DNA from: an uncultured Erythrobacter sp.
GTDB taxonomy: Bacteria; Pseudomonadota; Alphaproteobacteria; Sphingomonadales; Sphingomonadaceae
Reading direction: 5' to 3'
Length of the DNA stretch: 64,000 nt
Assembly (NCBI GenBank): GCA_947499095.1
Contig: CANMMR010000006.1
Span: 1 to 64,000 of the forward strand
The position numbers were made by a program, and so were the translations under genes. Position 1 is the first letter of the stretch; each line of letters begins with the position of its first letter. Of this stretch, positions 26,371 through 33,818 are shown piece by piece. The notes under the pieces were generated by a model. It saw only the letters and a list, made by a program, of their open reading frames with translations, had not been told where the DNA came from and ran no database searches.

Positions 26371-27416
26371 CAGGCTGCCGCCGAAGGGCTGGCCTCCTCC
26401 GAAGTCTCGAAGGGCGCGGGAACGCCGCAGTCGGGGAACACGCCGTAGTGGGTCGAAAAGTCGCGGAAAAAATCGAAATGCCCGGCGAAGCGTGTGTCGG
26501 CGAGCATCGCCCAGCTGTTGCCGCAGGTCGGGAACATCCGCCCCGCTTCGATGTGGTGATGACCGTCGAGCTCGAACACCCGCTCCTGGCCCGGTACCGT
26601 CCCGCGATAGCGAACGGCCTGCCCGTAATCTTCGCACTGGCTTTCCAGCCCGTCGAGCTTGAACAGGCGATAGGTCGCCGAATGAAAGGCGATTCCTTCC
26701 AGCTTCGCCTCGACCTCGCGGTCATCGATGGCAAGCGGGCGGCTGGTGACGAGGCGCGGATCGAGGAAGCCGGCGGACTTTGCTAGCGCGACGAAATCGC
26801 CCCAGTAAAGCGCGCCAGACAGGCATTCGCCATGCAGCACGGGATCGCTGCGAAGTGCATCCGGCACACGGCGCTCGGAATAGACGTCGGAGAAATACAG
26901 CTCGCCGCCGGGCTTGAGCAGGCGGTGAGCGGCTTCGAACACGGCGCGCTTGTCCGCAACGAGGTTGATGACGCAGTTCGAAACGATGACGTCGAAATGG
27001 TTCTCCGGCAGGTCGAGGTCGAGCAGGCGTTCGATGTCGCCTTCCAAGAAACGGACGTTCGATTTTGCGTAGCCGAAACGCTCGCGGTGCCAGTCTTCAT
27101 GCTCGTGCGCCACGGTGAGCTGCTCGGGCGTGGCATCGACACCAGTCACCGACCCGGCCTCACCCACAAGCTGCGCCAAGATATAGGCATCCTGCCCGCT
27201 GCCCGAACCGAGATCGAGGATTTGGCACCCCTCGATGGCCTGCGGCGCAACGAGGCCGCAGCCGTAATATCGTGCCTTCACGTCCGGATGCACGTTGCGC
27301 AGCGCCTCGAGAATTGCGGGCGGCGGGGCCTCGACCGTGCAGCAGGCATCGGTTTTCAGATCGGCAGAGGAGGCAAGGACCTTGCCGTAATAGTCCTGCG
27401 AATTTTCGAGGTTCAT
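26364..27416 (-). CDS. arsM: ArsM-type arsenite S-adenosylmethionine methyltransferase
   Basis: The 350-residue protein has the SAM motif ILDLGSGSGQDAYIL near residue 70 and the ArsM pattern of arsenic-binding cysteines: the N-terminal pair DACC near residue 26, YYGCG, the SNCVINLV cysteine near residue 147 and HGECLSGALYW near residue 198. These match the three or four cysteines that hold As(III) in known ArsM proteins. It methylates arsenite stepwise with SAM and a thiol reductant. The C terminus ends in a vicinal cysteine pair (AAACC), which could bind As(III). The ATG at 27416 is used because upstream in-frame sequence lacks conservation. It is divergent from the flavoprotein gene. Confidence 0.88.
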   Translation of the reverse strand: MNLENSQDYYGKVLASSADLKTDACCTVEAPPPAILEALRNVHPDVKARYYGCGLVAPQAIEGCQILDLGSGSGQDAYILAQLVGEAGSVTGVDATPEQLTVAHEHEDWHRERFGYAKSNVRFLEGDIERLLDLDLPENHFDVIVSNCVINLVADKRAVFEAAHRLLKPGGELYFSDVYSERRVPDALRSDPVLHGECLSGALYWGDFVALAKSAGFLDPRLVTSRPLAIDDREVEAKLEGIAFHSATYRLFKLDGLESQCEDYGQAVRYRGTVPGQERVFELDGHHHIEAGRMFPTCGNSWAMLADTRFAGHFDFFRDFSTHYGVFPDCGVPAPFETSEEASPSAAACC

Positions 27417-27500
27417 GTAACCGGGAACCCCTTGTCTGGCGAATATGATGCAAAGCGCGACGAGTGTTCGCATTGGCACTAATTTCGGTTACGGGACAAG
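27417..27500. promoter_or_regulatory. Divergent arsM / flavoprotein control region with inverted repeats
   Basis: The 86-base spacer holds two copies of a heptamer in opposite orientation, GTAACCG at 27417-27423 and CGGTTAC at 27486-27492, and a second inverted pair, CTTGTC at 27431-27436 and GACAAG at 27495-27500. Each copy adjoins one start codon. This could be a shared operator for the two divergent genes, but no regulator gene is adjacent and the repeats may be fortuitous. Confidence 0.3.
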
Positions 27501-27502
27501 CG

Positions 27503-28921
27503 ATGAAATTCACCCATGACGTTATCGTGATCGGCGGCGGCGCCGCGGGCCTTACCGCTGCCGGTGGTTGCGCCCTGTTCGGCCTCGATGTGGCGCTGAT
27601 CGAAGGTCACAAGATGGGGGGCGAGTGTCTCAACAACGGCTGCGTTCCTTCCAAGGCTTTGATCTCTGCAGCAAAGCGTGCGGCGGAGGCACGCGAGGAG
27701 AAGCGCTTCGGCGTGACGCTGCCCGCCCCGCAGGTCGAATGGGCTGGCGTTCACAAGCACATCCATGACGCGATCGCCGGGATCGAGCATCACGATTCGA
27801 AGGAAACATTCGAGGACATGGGCTGCGAAGTCTTCCTCGACACCGCGCGGATAACCGGCAGGCAGACGGTCGAGGTTGCAGGGCGCATCCTGCGCGCGCC
27901 GCGGATCGTCATAGCGACCGGCTCGGCCCCGTTCGTGCCGCCGATCGAAGGCGTCGACACCGTACCCTATCTTACCAACGAGAACCTCTTCGACCTTACC
28001 GAGCAGCCCGGCCACCTGATCATCGTCGGCGGCGGGATCGTCGGCATGGAAATGGCGCAGAGTTTCCGCCGGCTCGGCAGCGAGGTGACGGTGATTGAGC
28101 CGGGCGAACCGATGGGCCGCGACGATCCGGAGTCGGTGGCCGTCGTGGTCGATGTCATGACAGCGGAGGGCGTGCGCTTCGTGAAAGGCTCGGCCGCGAA
28201 GGTAGAAGGCGGCGAGGGTAACGTAACGGTGCATACCGACAGTTGCGAGACGATCACCGGCACCCATCTGCTCGTCGCCGTTGGCCGCACGGCGCGCGTT
28301 TCCGGCTTCGGTGCCGAGGAGATCGGCATCGCAACAGGCAAGAACGGCTTCAAGACCGACGAGCGCCGCCGCACTTCGGTCAAGGGCATTTACGCCATCG
28401 GCGACTGCCGCGAAGGGCCGCGGCTGACGCATGTCTCGGGCTATGAAGGCTCGAACGTGGCGCTGGAAATCGTCACCGGCCTGCCGACCAAGGTCGATTT
28501 CAGCGCGCTGCCATGGTGCACCTATACCGAGCCCGAAGTCGCGCAGATCGGCCTGACCGAGGCGGAGGCGCGCGACAAGCATGGCGATGCGGTCAATGTC
28601 GTTAAAGAAGAGTTTTCCGAGAACGAGCGTGCCATCGCGGAAGGTTATACCAAAGGACACATGAAGATGGTGCTCAAGGGTAAGAAGGTGCTCGGCGTCA
28701 GCATCGTCGGCAAGAATGCGGGCGAATTGCTGTTGCCCTTCACCCAGACGATCAGCGGCAAGAGCAGCACTTTCGCGCTCGGCAGTGCAATCATCAGCTA
28801 TCCGACCCGCAGCGAAATTTCGAAGGCGGCGGCCTTCAGCGCCTGGGAGCCGACCGTGTTCGGCAGCCTGCCGAAGAAATACGCCGGCTTCGTCGCCAAG
28901 ATGCGGCGCACCTTCGCTTGA
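27503..28921 (+). CDS. Mercuric-reductase-like FAD pyridine nucleotide-disulfide oxidoreductase
   Basis: The 472-residue class I flavoprotein has the FAD motif DVIVIGGGAAGLTAAGGCAL, the redox disulfide in GGECLNNGCVPSKAL (C-x4-C), the NAD(P) motif IIVGGGIVGMEMA and the second FAD motif YAIGDCREGPRL. The C-terminal dimer domain is present, but the His-Glu catalytic pair of lipoamide dehydrogenases is not obvious: the terminal segment reads SYPTRSEISK. MerA-type C-terminal cysteines are also absent. This is a subfamily of unknown substrate. It overlaps the radical SAM gene by one base and is divergent from arsM. A role in reducing an arsenic-thiol intermediate is inferred from its position. Confidence 0.82.
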   Translation: MKFTHDVIVIGGGAAGLTAAGGCALFGLDVALIEGHKMGGECLNNGCVPSKALISAAKRAAEAREEKRFGVTLPAPQVEWAGVHKHIHDAIAGIEHHDSKETFEDMGCEVFLDTARITGRQTVEVAGRILRAPRIVIATGSAPFVPPIEGVDTVPYLTNENLFDLTEQPGHLIIVGGGIVGMEMAQSFRRLGSEVTVIEPGEPMGRDDPESVAVVVDVMTAEGVRFVKGSAAKVEGGEGNVTVHTDSCETITGTHLLVAVGRTARVSGFGAEEIGIATGKNGFKTDERRRTSVKGIYAIGDCREGPRLTHVSGYEGSNVALEIVTGLPTKVDFSALPWCTYTEPEVAQIGLTEAEARDKHGDAVNVVKEEFSENERAIAEGYTKGHMKMVLKGKKVLGVSIVGKNAGELLLPFTQTISGKSSTFALGSAIISYPTRSEISKAAAFSAWEPTVFGSLPKKYAGFVAKMRRTFA

Positions 28922-29907
28922 TGGCCTCGCGCAGCAGGAGCCGTACCGCGCCGAGCGGACCGTCGCCCTTTGCCGTGGAGGCTGCGCCGCTGCCGCGCGA
29001 GAAATTCAGCGATCCGCAACTGACCGCCAAGGGCGAGGAGCGCGCCAGTGTCGCGCTGAGCGAACTCGACACGCTGTGGCTCAATACCGGAACGCTCTGC
29101 AATCTCGCCTGCGCGACCTGCTATATCGAGAGCAGCCCGACCAACGATGCGCTGGTCTATCTGAGCGCGGACAATGCCTCGCGTTTTCTCGATGAGGCAC
29201 AGACGATGGGCGCGCGGGAAATCGCGTTCACCGGCGGCGAGCCCTTCATGAACCCGGACATGCTCCCGATGCTGGGGGACACGCTCGCTCGCCGGTTCGA
29301 GGCGCTGGTGCTGACCAATGCGATGAAGCCGATGCGGCGGTACGAAGCGGCGCTGCTCGACCTGCGCGCGCGTTTCGGATCTAAGCTCACCCTGCGCGTC
29401 AGCCTCGATCATCATAGCCGACAGGTGCACGAGGCCGAGCGTGGCGCGCGGACGTGGGAGCCTGCTATCGACGGCCTGCGCTGGCTGTCGCGCCATAATT
29501 TCTCAATCGCCGTCGCCGGTCGCCTGCTGCCCGGCGAAGGCGAGGTCGAGGCGCGCAACGCCTATGCCGTCCTGTTCGACGCCGAGAACATCGCGATCGA
29601 CGCCCGCGACCCCGCGCGGCTGGTCCTGTTCCCGGAAATGGACGCGGACAAGGACATTGCCGAGATCACCACGGCCTGCTGGGACATCCTCGGCAAATCG
29701 CCCGCCGACATCATGTGCGCCACGAGCCGCATGGTCGTGCATCGCAAGGGCGAATCTGCGCCGCGCGTGGTCGCCTGCACGCTGATCCCGCATGATCCGG
29801 GCTTCGATCTCGGCGAGACGCTGGAGGAGGCGAGTCGCGACGTGCCGCTCAACCATCCCCACTGCGCGCGCTTCTGCGCATTGGGCGGAGCGAGCTGCTC
29901 GGCCTGA
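28921..29907 (+). CDS. Radical SAM enzyme with C-terminal cysteine cluster, arsenic-cluster partner
   Basis: The 328-residue protein has the radical SAM motif CNLACATC near residue 61 and the SAM-binding motif FTGGEPFMNPDML. The C-terminal third has further cysteines in IMCATSRM, VVACTLIP and CARFCALGGASC, consistent with an auxiliary iron-sulfur cluster of SPASM type. It does not show the CxxxCxxCHVDA-like pattern I associate with ArsS, nor an ArsL pattern. The start at 28921 gives a one-base TGATG overlap with the flavoprotein gene. A role in adding a deoxyadenosyl or other carbon unit to methylated arsenic is an inference from the neighbours. Confidence 0.8.
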   Translation: MASRSRSRTAPSGPSPFAVEAAPLPREKFSDPQLTAKGEERASVALSELDTLWLNTGTLCNLACATCYIESSPTNDALVYLSADNASRFLDEAQTMGAREIAFTGGEPFMNPDMLPMLGDTLARRFEALVLTNAMKPMRRYEAALLDLRARFGSKLTLRVSLDHHSRQVHEAERGARTWEPAIDGLRWLSRHNFSIAVAGRLLPGEGEVEARNAYAVLFDAENIAIDARDPARLVLFPEMDADKDIAEITTACWDILGKSPADIMCATSRMVVHRKGESAPRVVACTLIPHDPGFDLGETLEEASRDVPLNHPHCARFCALGGASCSA

Positions 29908-29955
29908 TCTTTATCGGTTTCGGACCGAAAGCGCCTGCTCGCGCATTAGGCAGGC

Positions 29956-30471
29956 ATGTTCTTCGAAGAAACCTGGCTCGATATAGCCGCCCGCGCTGTC
30001 GTCCTCTCGCTGATTGGCATCGTCTGGGTCACGCTGGTGATCCGAATGATCGGCTTGCGATCGCTGTCGAAGATGACGAATTTCGATTTCGTTGTCACAA
30101 TCGCCTCGGGTTCGCTCCTCGCCGGTGCTGTTCAGGCGAGCGAATGGCCGGCGTTCGTTCAGGCATTAGCCGCGCTGGCAGCGCTCTTCGGGCTGCAATT
30201 CATCATCGCCAAGCTGCGCCAGCAATCGGAGAGCTTCGAACAGGCGATCCAGAACGGGCCGATCTTCCTGATGTGGGAGGGCAAGTTCATCGACAACGCG
30301 CTCGAAACATCGCGCGTCGCCAGGGACGACGTGATCGCCAAACTGCGCGAGGCCAATGTTCTGGACTTCGGGCAAGTCCGAGCCGTCGTGCTCGAGACGA
30401 CCGGCGACATATCCGTGCTGCATGGCGATCATCTCGACGACGACCTCGTCGAGGGGATCGACCGCCCCTGA
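29956..30471 (+). CDS. DUF421 / YetF family membrane protein
   Basis: The 171-residue protein has three N-terminal membrane helices followed by a soluble YetF domain. The typical motif RMIGLRSLSKMTNFDFVVTI lies near residues 30-50, and the soluble part begins near PIFLMWEGKF. YetF proteins are widespread, and the function is not settled. The acidic C-terminal tail is shorter than in Bacillus members. It stands alone, convergent with the queuosine-precursor transporter gene, with a 4-base gap. Confidence 0.82.
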   Translation: MFFEETWLDIAARAVVLSLIGIVWVTLVIRMIGLRSLSKMTNFDFVVTIASGSLLAGAVQASEWPAFVQALAALAALFGLQFIIAKLRQQSESFEQAIQNGPIFLMWEGKFIDNALETSRVARDDVIAKLREANVLDFGQVRAVVLETTGDISVLHGDHLDDDLVEGIDRP

Positions 30472-30475
30472 CGGT

Positions 30476-31165
30476 CTAGAAGCTGCGCTTGTCCAGCCAG
30501 CGGGCCAGCGCCACGCCGCCTGTAATCAGGAACGGCACCAGCACGATGCTGAGCGTCACCTTGGCGATTACCTGCCCGATTAGCAGCGGCGTAATGTCGA
30601 ACTCGCCGTAAAAGGCGAGCGTGACGAAGATCACCGAATCGATCGCCTGGCTCAGCGCGCTGGCAATTGCGCCGCGGACCATCAGACCGATCGTATTGTC
30701 CTCGTTCGAACCGCGCAGGCGCGAGAAGATCCATACGTTGAGCAGGAGCGACACGATGTAGGCCGCGGGTCCGGCCGCCATGATCCGCGGTGTCTGCGCC
30801 AGTACGGTGTTGAAGGCATCGAGGTCCGGACCGCGATACTCGACCATGTCGGGGGAAGCGGGCAGCGAGAGTACCAGGAAGATCAGCAGCGCCGACACCG
30901 CCAGCGGCAGGAAGCCCCACCACACCAGTTTGCGTGCCAGTTTCTCGCCGTAGAGCTGCGCGATCGTGCTGGAGATCACCACCAGCCCGAGGAAGGCGAA
31001 GATGCCCGATTCCACTGCCAGTTGGGTCGGCCACAGCTGCACCTGCTTGAAAGCCAGCACGCCGGCGATCACCGTCAGCCCGCCGTAAAGCACGAGGTAG
31101 ACGAACAGGCCGAGCGGGACCGAGGCGGCGGCTACGCGTTCCTGATGGGCAGGCTGGTTGGTCAT
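30476..31165 (-). CDS. Queuosine precursor transporter (YhhQ/QPTR family)
   Basis: The 229-residue protein has six predicted membrane helices and the family signatures STIAQLYGEKLAR near residue 65 and ASALSQAIDSVIFVTLAFYG near residue 170. YhhQ imports queuosine precursors such as preQ0 or preQ1 for tRNA modification. The gene is divergent from the nucleoside transporter gene. I see no preQ1 riboswitch in its 136-base leader. Confidence 0.87.
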   Translation of the reverse strand: MTNQPAHQERVAAASVPLGLFVYLVLYGGLTVIAGVLAFKQVQLWPTQLAVESGIFAFLGLVVISSTIAQLYGEKLARKLVWWGFLPLAVSALLIFLVLSLPASPDMVEYRGPDLDAFNTVLAQTPRIMAAGPAAYIVSLLLNVWIFSRLRGSNEDNTIGLMVRGAIASALSQAIDSVIFVTLAFYGEFDITPLLIGQVIAKVTLSIVLVPFLITGGVALARWLDKRSF

Positions 31166-31301
31166 TACGAGGGAATTCGTCCTTGAAAATCGGGTGACAG
31201 CGAATGCTGGCTTGAAATGCGAAAATTGACTAAGCGGACCCGCCGCGCAAGGTAGCGGCCGATTTCATCCGCAATTCGTCGCATCGCGAGAGGGGTCCGC
31301 A

Positions 31302-32630
31302 GTGCAGCCCATCCTGATCAATATCGCCGGTATCCTCGCGATCCTGGCGATCGCTTTCCTCCTGTCGACCGGCAAGCGCCGGATCAAGCTGCGCGTCGTC
31401 GGCGCGGCCTTTGCCTTGCAGGCGCTCACGGCGCTGCTGGTGCTGCGCACGCCCTGGGGCGTCGAGGCGATCCAGGCGATGGCAAACGGCGTAATCGCGC
31501 TGCTCGACTATTCCAAGGCAGGAATCACCGCGATCTTCGGCCCGATGGAGGGGAACCCCTTCGCCAACACCTTCGTAATCGCGGCGCTGCCGGTAATCAT
31601 CTTCTTCGCCGCGCTGGTCTCCATCCTCTACCACTGGGGCATCATGCAGCGGCTGGTGCGCTGGGTCGGCGGGGCGATCGGCTGGATCACCGGAATCAGC
31701 AAGGTGGAGGCGCTGGGCAGTGCGGCAAACATTTTCGTCGGCCAGTCCGAAAGCCCGCTGGTCGTGCGCCCCTACCTTGCCGCGCTTACACCGAGCCGCC
31801 TGTTCACACTGATGGCAGTCGGCATGGCGGGCGTCGCGGGCACGATCCTCGCCGCCTATGCCAGCTTTATCGGCGCAGAGGCTGTGCCATTCCTGCTGGC
31901 GGCTGCTTTCATGTCGGCCCCGGGCGGCATTCTGATGGCGAAGATCATCATGCCGGACGACGAGAGCGATCTCGCCCGCGATGCCGCTGAACTGGCCGAG
32001 CTCCAGCTGCCGACCACGCGTATCAGCGCCGAAGGACCGGCTGCCCTGACCGAGAGCGGCAAGCCGCACGAAGTCGAGGTCGCCGAGACGTTCGAGGAAG
32101 GCCACAAGCCTGCCAATGTCATCGAAGCCGCCGCGCAGGGTACTCAGACCGGCGTGAAGCTCGCCGTGGCGGTGGGCGCGATGGTCATGGTATTTGTCGC
32201 TCTGGTCGCGCTCGCCAACGGCATCCTCGGCGGGATCGGCGGCTGGTTCGGCTATCCCGGTGTCAGCTTCCAGCAGCTGCTCGGCTTCATCTTTGCGCCG
32301 GTGATGTTCCTGATCGGCATCCCCTGGGAGCAGGCAGGGGCAGCGGGCGGTCTGTTCGGCACGAAGATCGTCCTCAACGAATTCGTCGCCTTCATCGAAC
32401 TGGGCGCAATGGATGCGACCGTGCTGTCGGACCGCAGCCGCGCGATTGCGACCTTCGCGCTCTGCGGCTTTGCCAATTTCAGCTCGATCGCGATCCAGAT
32501 GGCAGTCACCGGCGGGCTTGCCCCCAACCAGCGGCCGGTCATCGCCAAGCTCGGCCTGCGCGCTCTCGCCGCCGGCAGCCTCGCCAATCTGATGAGCGCG
32601 GCGCTGGCGGGACTCTTCCTGCCGTATTAG
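31302..32630 (+). CDS. nupC: Concentrative nucleoside transporter (NupC/CNT family)
   Basis: The 442-residue protein has the CNT layout: an N-terminal helix trio, the Nucleos_tra2 core with FANTFVIAALPVIIFFAAL, the substrate motif GQSESPLVVRPYL near residue 150, a Gate domain, and the C-terminal motif GFANFSSIAIQMAVTGGLAPNQRP. A cytoplasmic loop of about 70 residues rich in acidic residues separates the core halves. It imports nucleosides with H+ or Na+. The GTG start has a GAGAGGGG upstream. The oxygenase gene follows 11 bases later and may be cotranscribed. Confidence 0.9.
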   Translation: MQPILINIAGILAILAIAFLLSTGKRRIKLRVVGAAFALQALTALLVLRTPWGVEAIQAMANGVIALLDYSKAGITAIFGPMEGNPFANTFVIAALPVIIFFAALVSILYHWGIMQRLVRWVGGAIGWITGISKVEALGSAANIFVGQSESPLVVRPYLAALTPSRLFTLMAVGMAGVAGTILAAYASFIGAEAVPFLLAAAFMSAPGGILMAKIIMPDDESDLARDAAELAELQLPTTRISAEGPAALTESGKPHEVEVAETFEEGHKPANVIEAAAQGTQTGVKLAVAVGAMVMVFVALVALANGILGGIGGWFGYPGVSFQQLLGFIFAPVMFLIGIPWEQAGAAGGLFGTKIVLNEFVAFIELGAMDATVLSDRSRAIATFALCGFANFSSIAIQMAVTGGLAPNQRPVIAKLGLRALAAGSLANLMSAALAGLFLPY

Positions 32631-32640
32631 AGAGCGCTGC

Positions 32641-33582
32641 ATGAGCGAATCGAATACCGACATCGCGGTTGTGTCCCTGGCACAGCCGATCGAAAGCATT
32701 GCCGACGAGCTGGGCCGCAGCTTCGAGGAATACGGCTTCGCGGTCATCCGCGACCACGGCATCCCGCAGGAGCTGATCGACCGGGCCGAGGCCCTCTCCA
32801 AGGAATTCTTCGCGCTGCCCGACGATGTGAAGCGCGCCTATCACATCCCCGGTGGTGGCGGCGCGCGCGGCTATACGCCTTTCGGCACCGAAAAGGCCAA
32901 GGATGCCGAGGTTCACGATTTGAAGGAATTCTGGCACGTCGGCCGCGAATTGCCCGAAGGGCATGCGCTGGCGGAATATATGGCCGACAACGTCTGGCCC
33001 GAGGAAGTCGGCGGGTTCCGCGACACCTTCACCGAGCTTTATACCGCTTTCGAGGAAGCGGGCGCGCGAGTGCTGCAAGGCATTGCCCTGCATCTCGGGC
33101 TGGACCGCGATTTCTTCGCGGCTACGGTCGAGGACGGCAATTCGGTGATGCGCCTGCTCCGCTATCCCCCGCTGGAAGGCGAAGAAGCCGAAGGCGCGAT
33201 CCGCGCGGCGGCCCATGGCGATATCAACACGATCACGCTGCTGCTGGGCGCCGAAGAGGCCGGGCTGGAACTGCTGACCGCACAGGGCGAGTGGAAAGCC
33301 GTCGCGCCGCCGGAAGGGGCGCTGGTGGTGAATATCGGCGACATGCTCGACCGGCTGACCAACGGCCGGCTACGCTCGACGACTCACCGGGTCGTCAACC
33401 CGCGTGGCGAAGCGGCCTATCGCGCGCGCTATTCGATGCCTTTCTTCCTGCATTTCCGGCCGGACTATGTGATTGAAACTCTGCCGCAATGCATCGACCC
33501 GGCGCACCCGGACGATCATCCGAAAGCGATATCGAGCCACGATTACCTCATGCAGCGGCTGCGCGAGATCAATCTCGCCTGA
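32641..33582 (+). CDS. 2-oxoglutarate/Fe(II) oxygenase, isopenicillin N synthase family
   Basis: The 313-residue protein has the DIOX_N domain (SFEEYGFAVIRDHGIP) and a C-terminal double-stranded beta helix with iron ligands in AAHGDINTITLLLG (H-x-D) and STTHRVVNP, followed by the 2-oxoglutarate-binding RYSMPFFLH. The motif ARGYTPFGTEKAKD is typical of a bacterial branch of uncertain substrate. It follows nupC at 11 bases, hinting at nucleoside or nucleobase hydroxylation, but this is inference only. Confidence 0.87.
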   Translation: MSESNTDIAVVSLAQPIESIADELGRSFEEYGFAVIRDHGIPQELIDRAEALSKEFFALPDDVKRAYHIPGGGGARGYTPFGTEKAKDAEVHDLKEFWHVGRELPEGHALAEYMADNVWPEEVGGFRDTFTELYTAFEEAGARVLQGIALHLGLDRDFFAATVEDGNSVMRLLRYPPLEGEEAEGAIRAAAHGDINTITLLLGAEEAGLELLTAQGEWKAVAPPEGALVVNIGDMLDRLTNGRLRSTTHRVVNPRGEAAYRARYSMPFFLHFRPDYVIETLPQCIDPAHPDDHPKAISSHDYLMQRLREINLA

Positions 33583-33622
33583 GCGATGCTGCACTGCGGC
33601 AAGGCAATAAAATTCACGCGGC

Positions 33623-33638
33623 GTTGCATTTACGCAAC
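33623..33638. promoter_or_regulatory. Palindrome upstream of the TonB-dependent receptor
   Basis: GTTGCATTTACGCAAC is a 16-base near-palindrome with five-base perfect arms, 181 bases before the receptor ATG. The spacer also holds a -35-like TTGACT at about 33714. The palindrome could be an operator for a regulator of the receptor, but no cognate regulator gene is adjacent. Confidence 0.35.
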
Positions 33639-33818
33639 ACCGTGAAGTCTCTGATAAGGCGTGTATTTTCTGTCGTTCGCAGGTGCAGCGTAACCGCGCG
33701 GCCACCACTGTCTTGACTCTGTCACAAAACCTCCGCTTTGCGGCAATCAACCCGGACTAGCCGGGCTTCGCTTCTCTATAGCACAGTTTCGATTTGGACA
33801 CTTAAGGGGTCTCCTGAC

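Noticed and set aside
30476..31165. preQ1 riboswitch before the queuosine precursor transporter
   Set aside because: I searched the 136-base leader for the short H-type pseudoknot pattern and found no convincing match.
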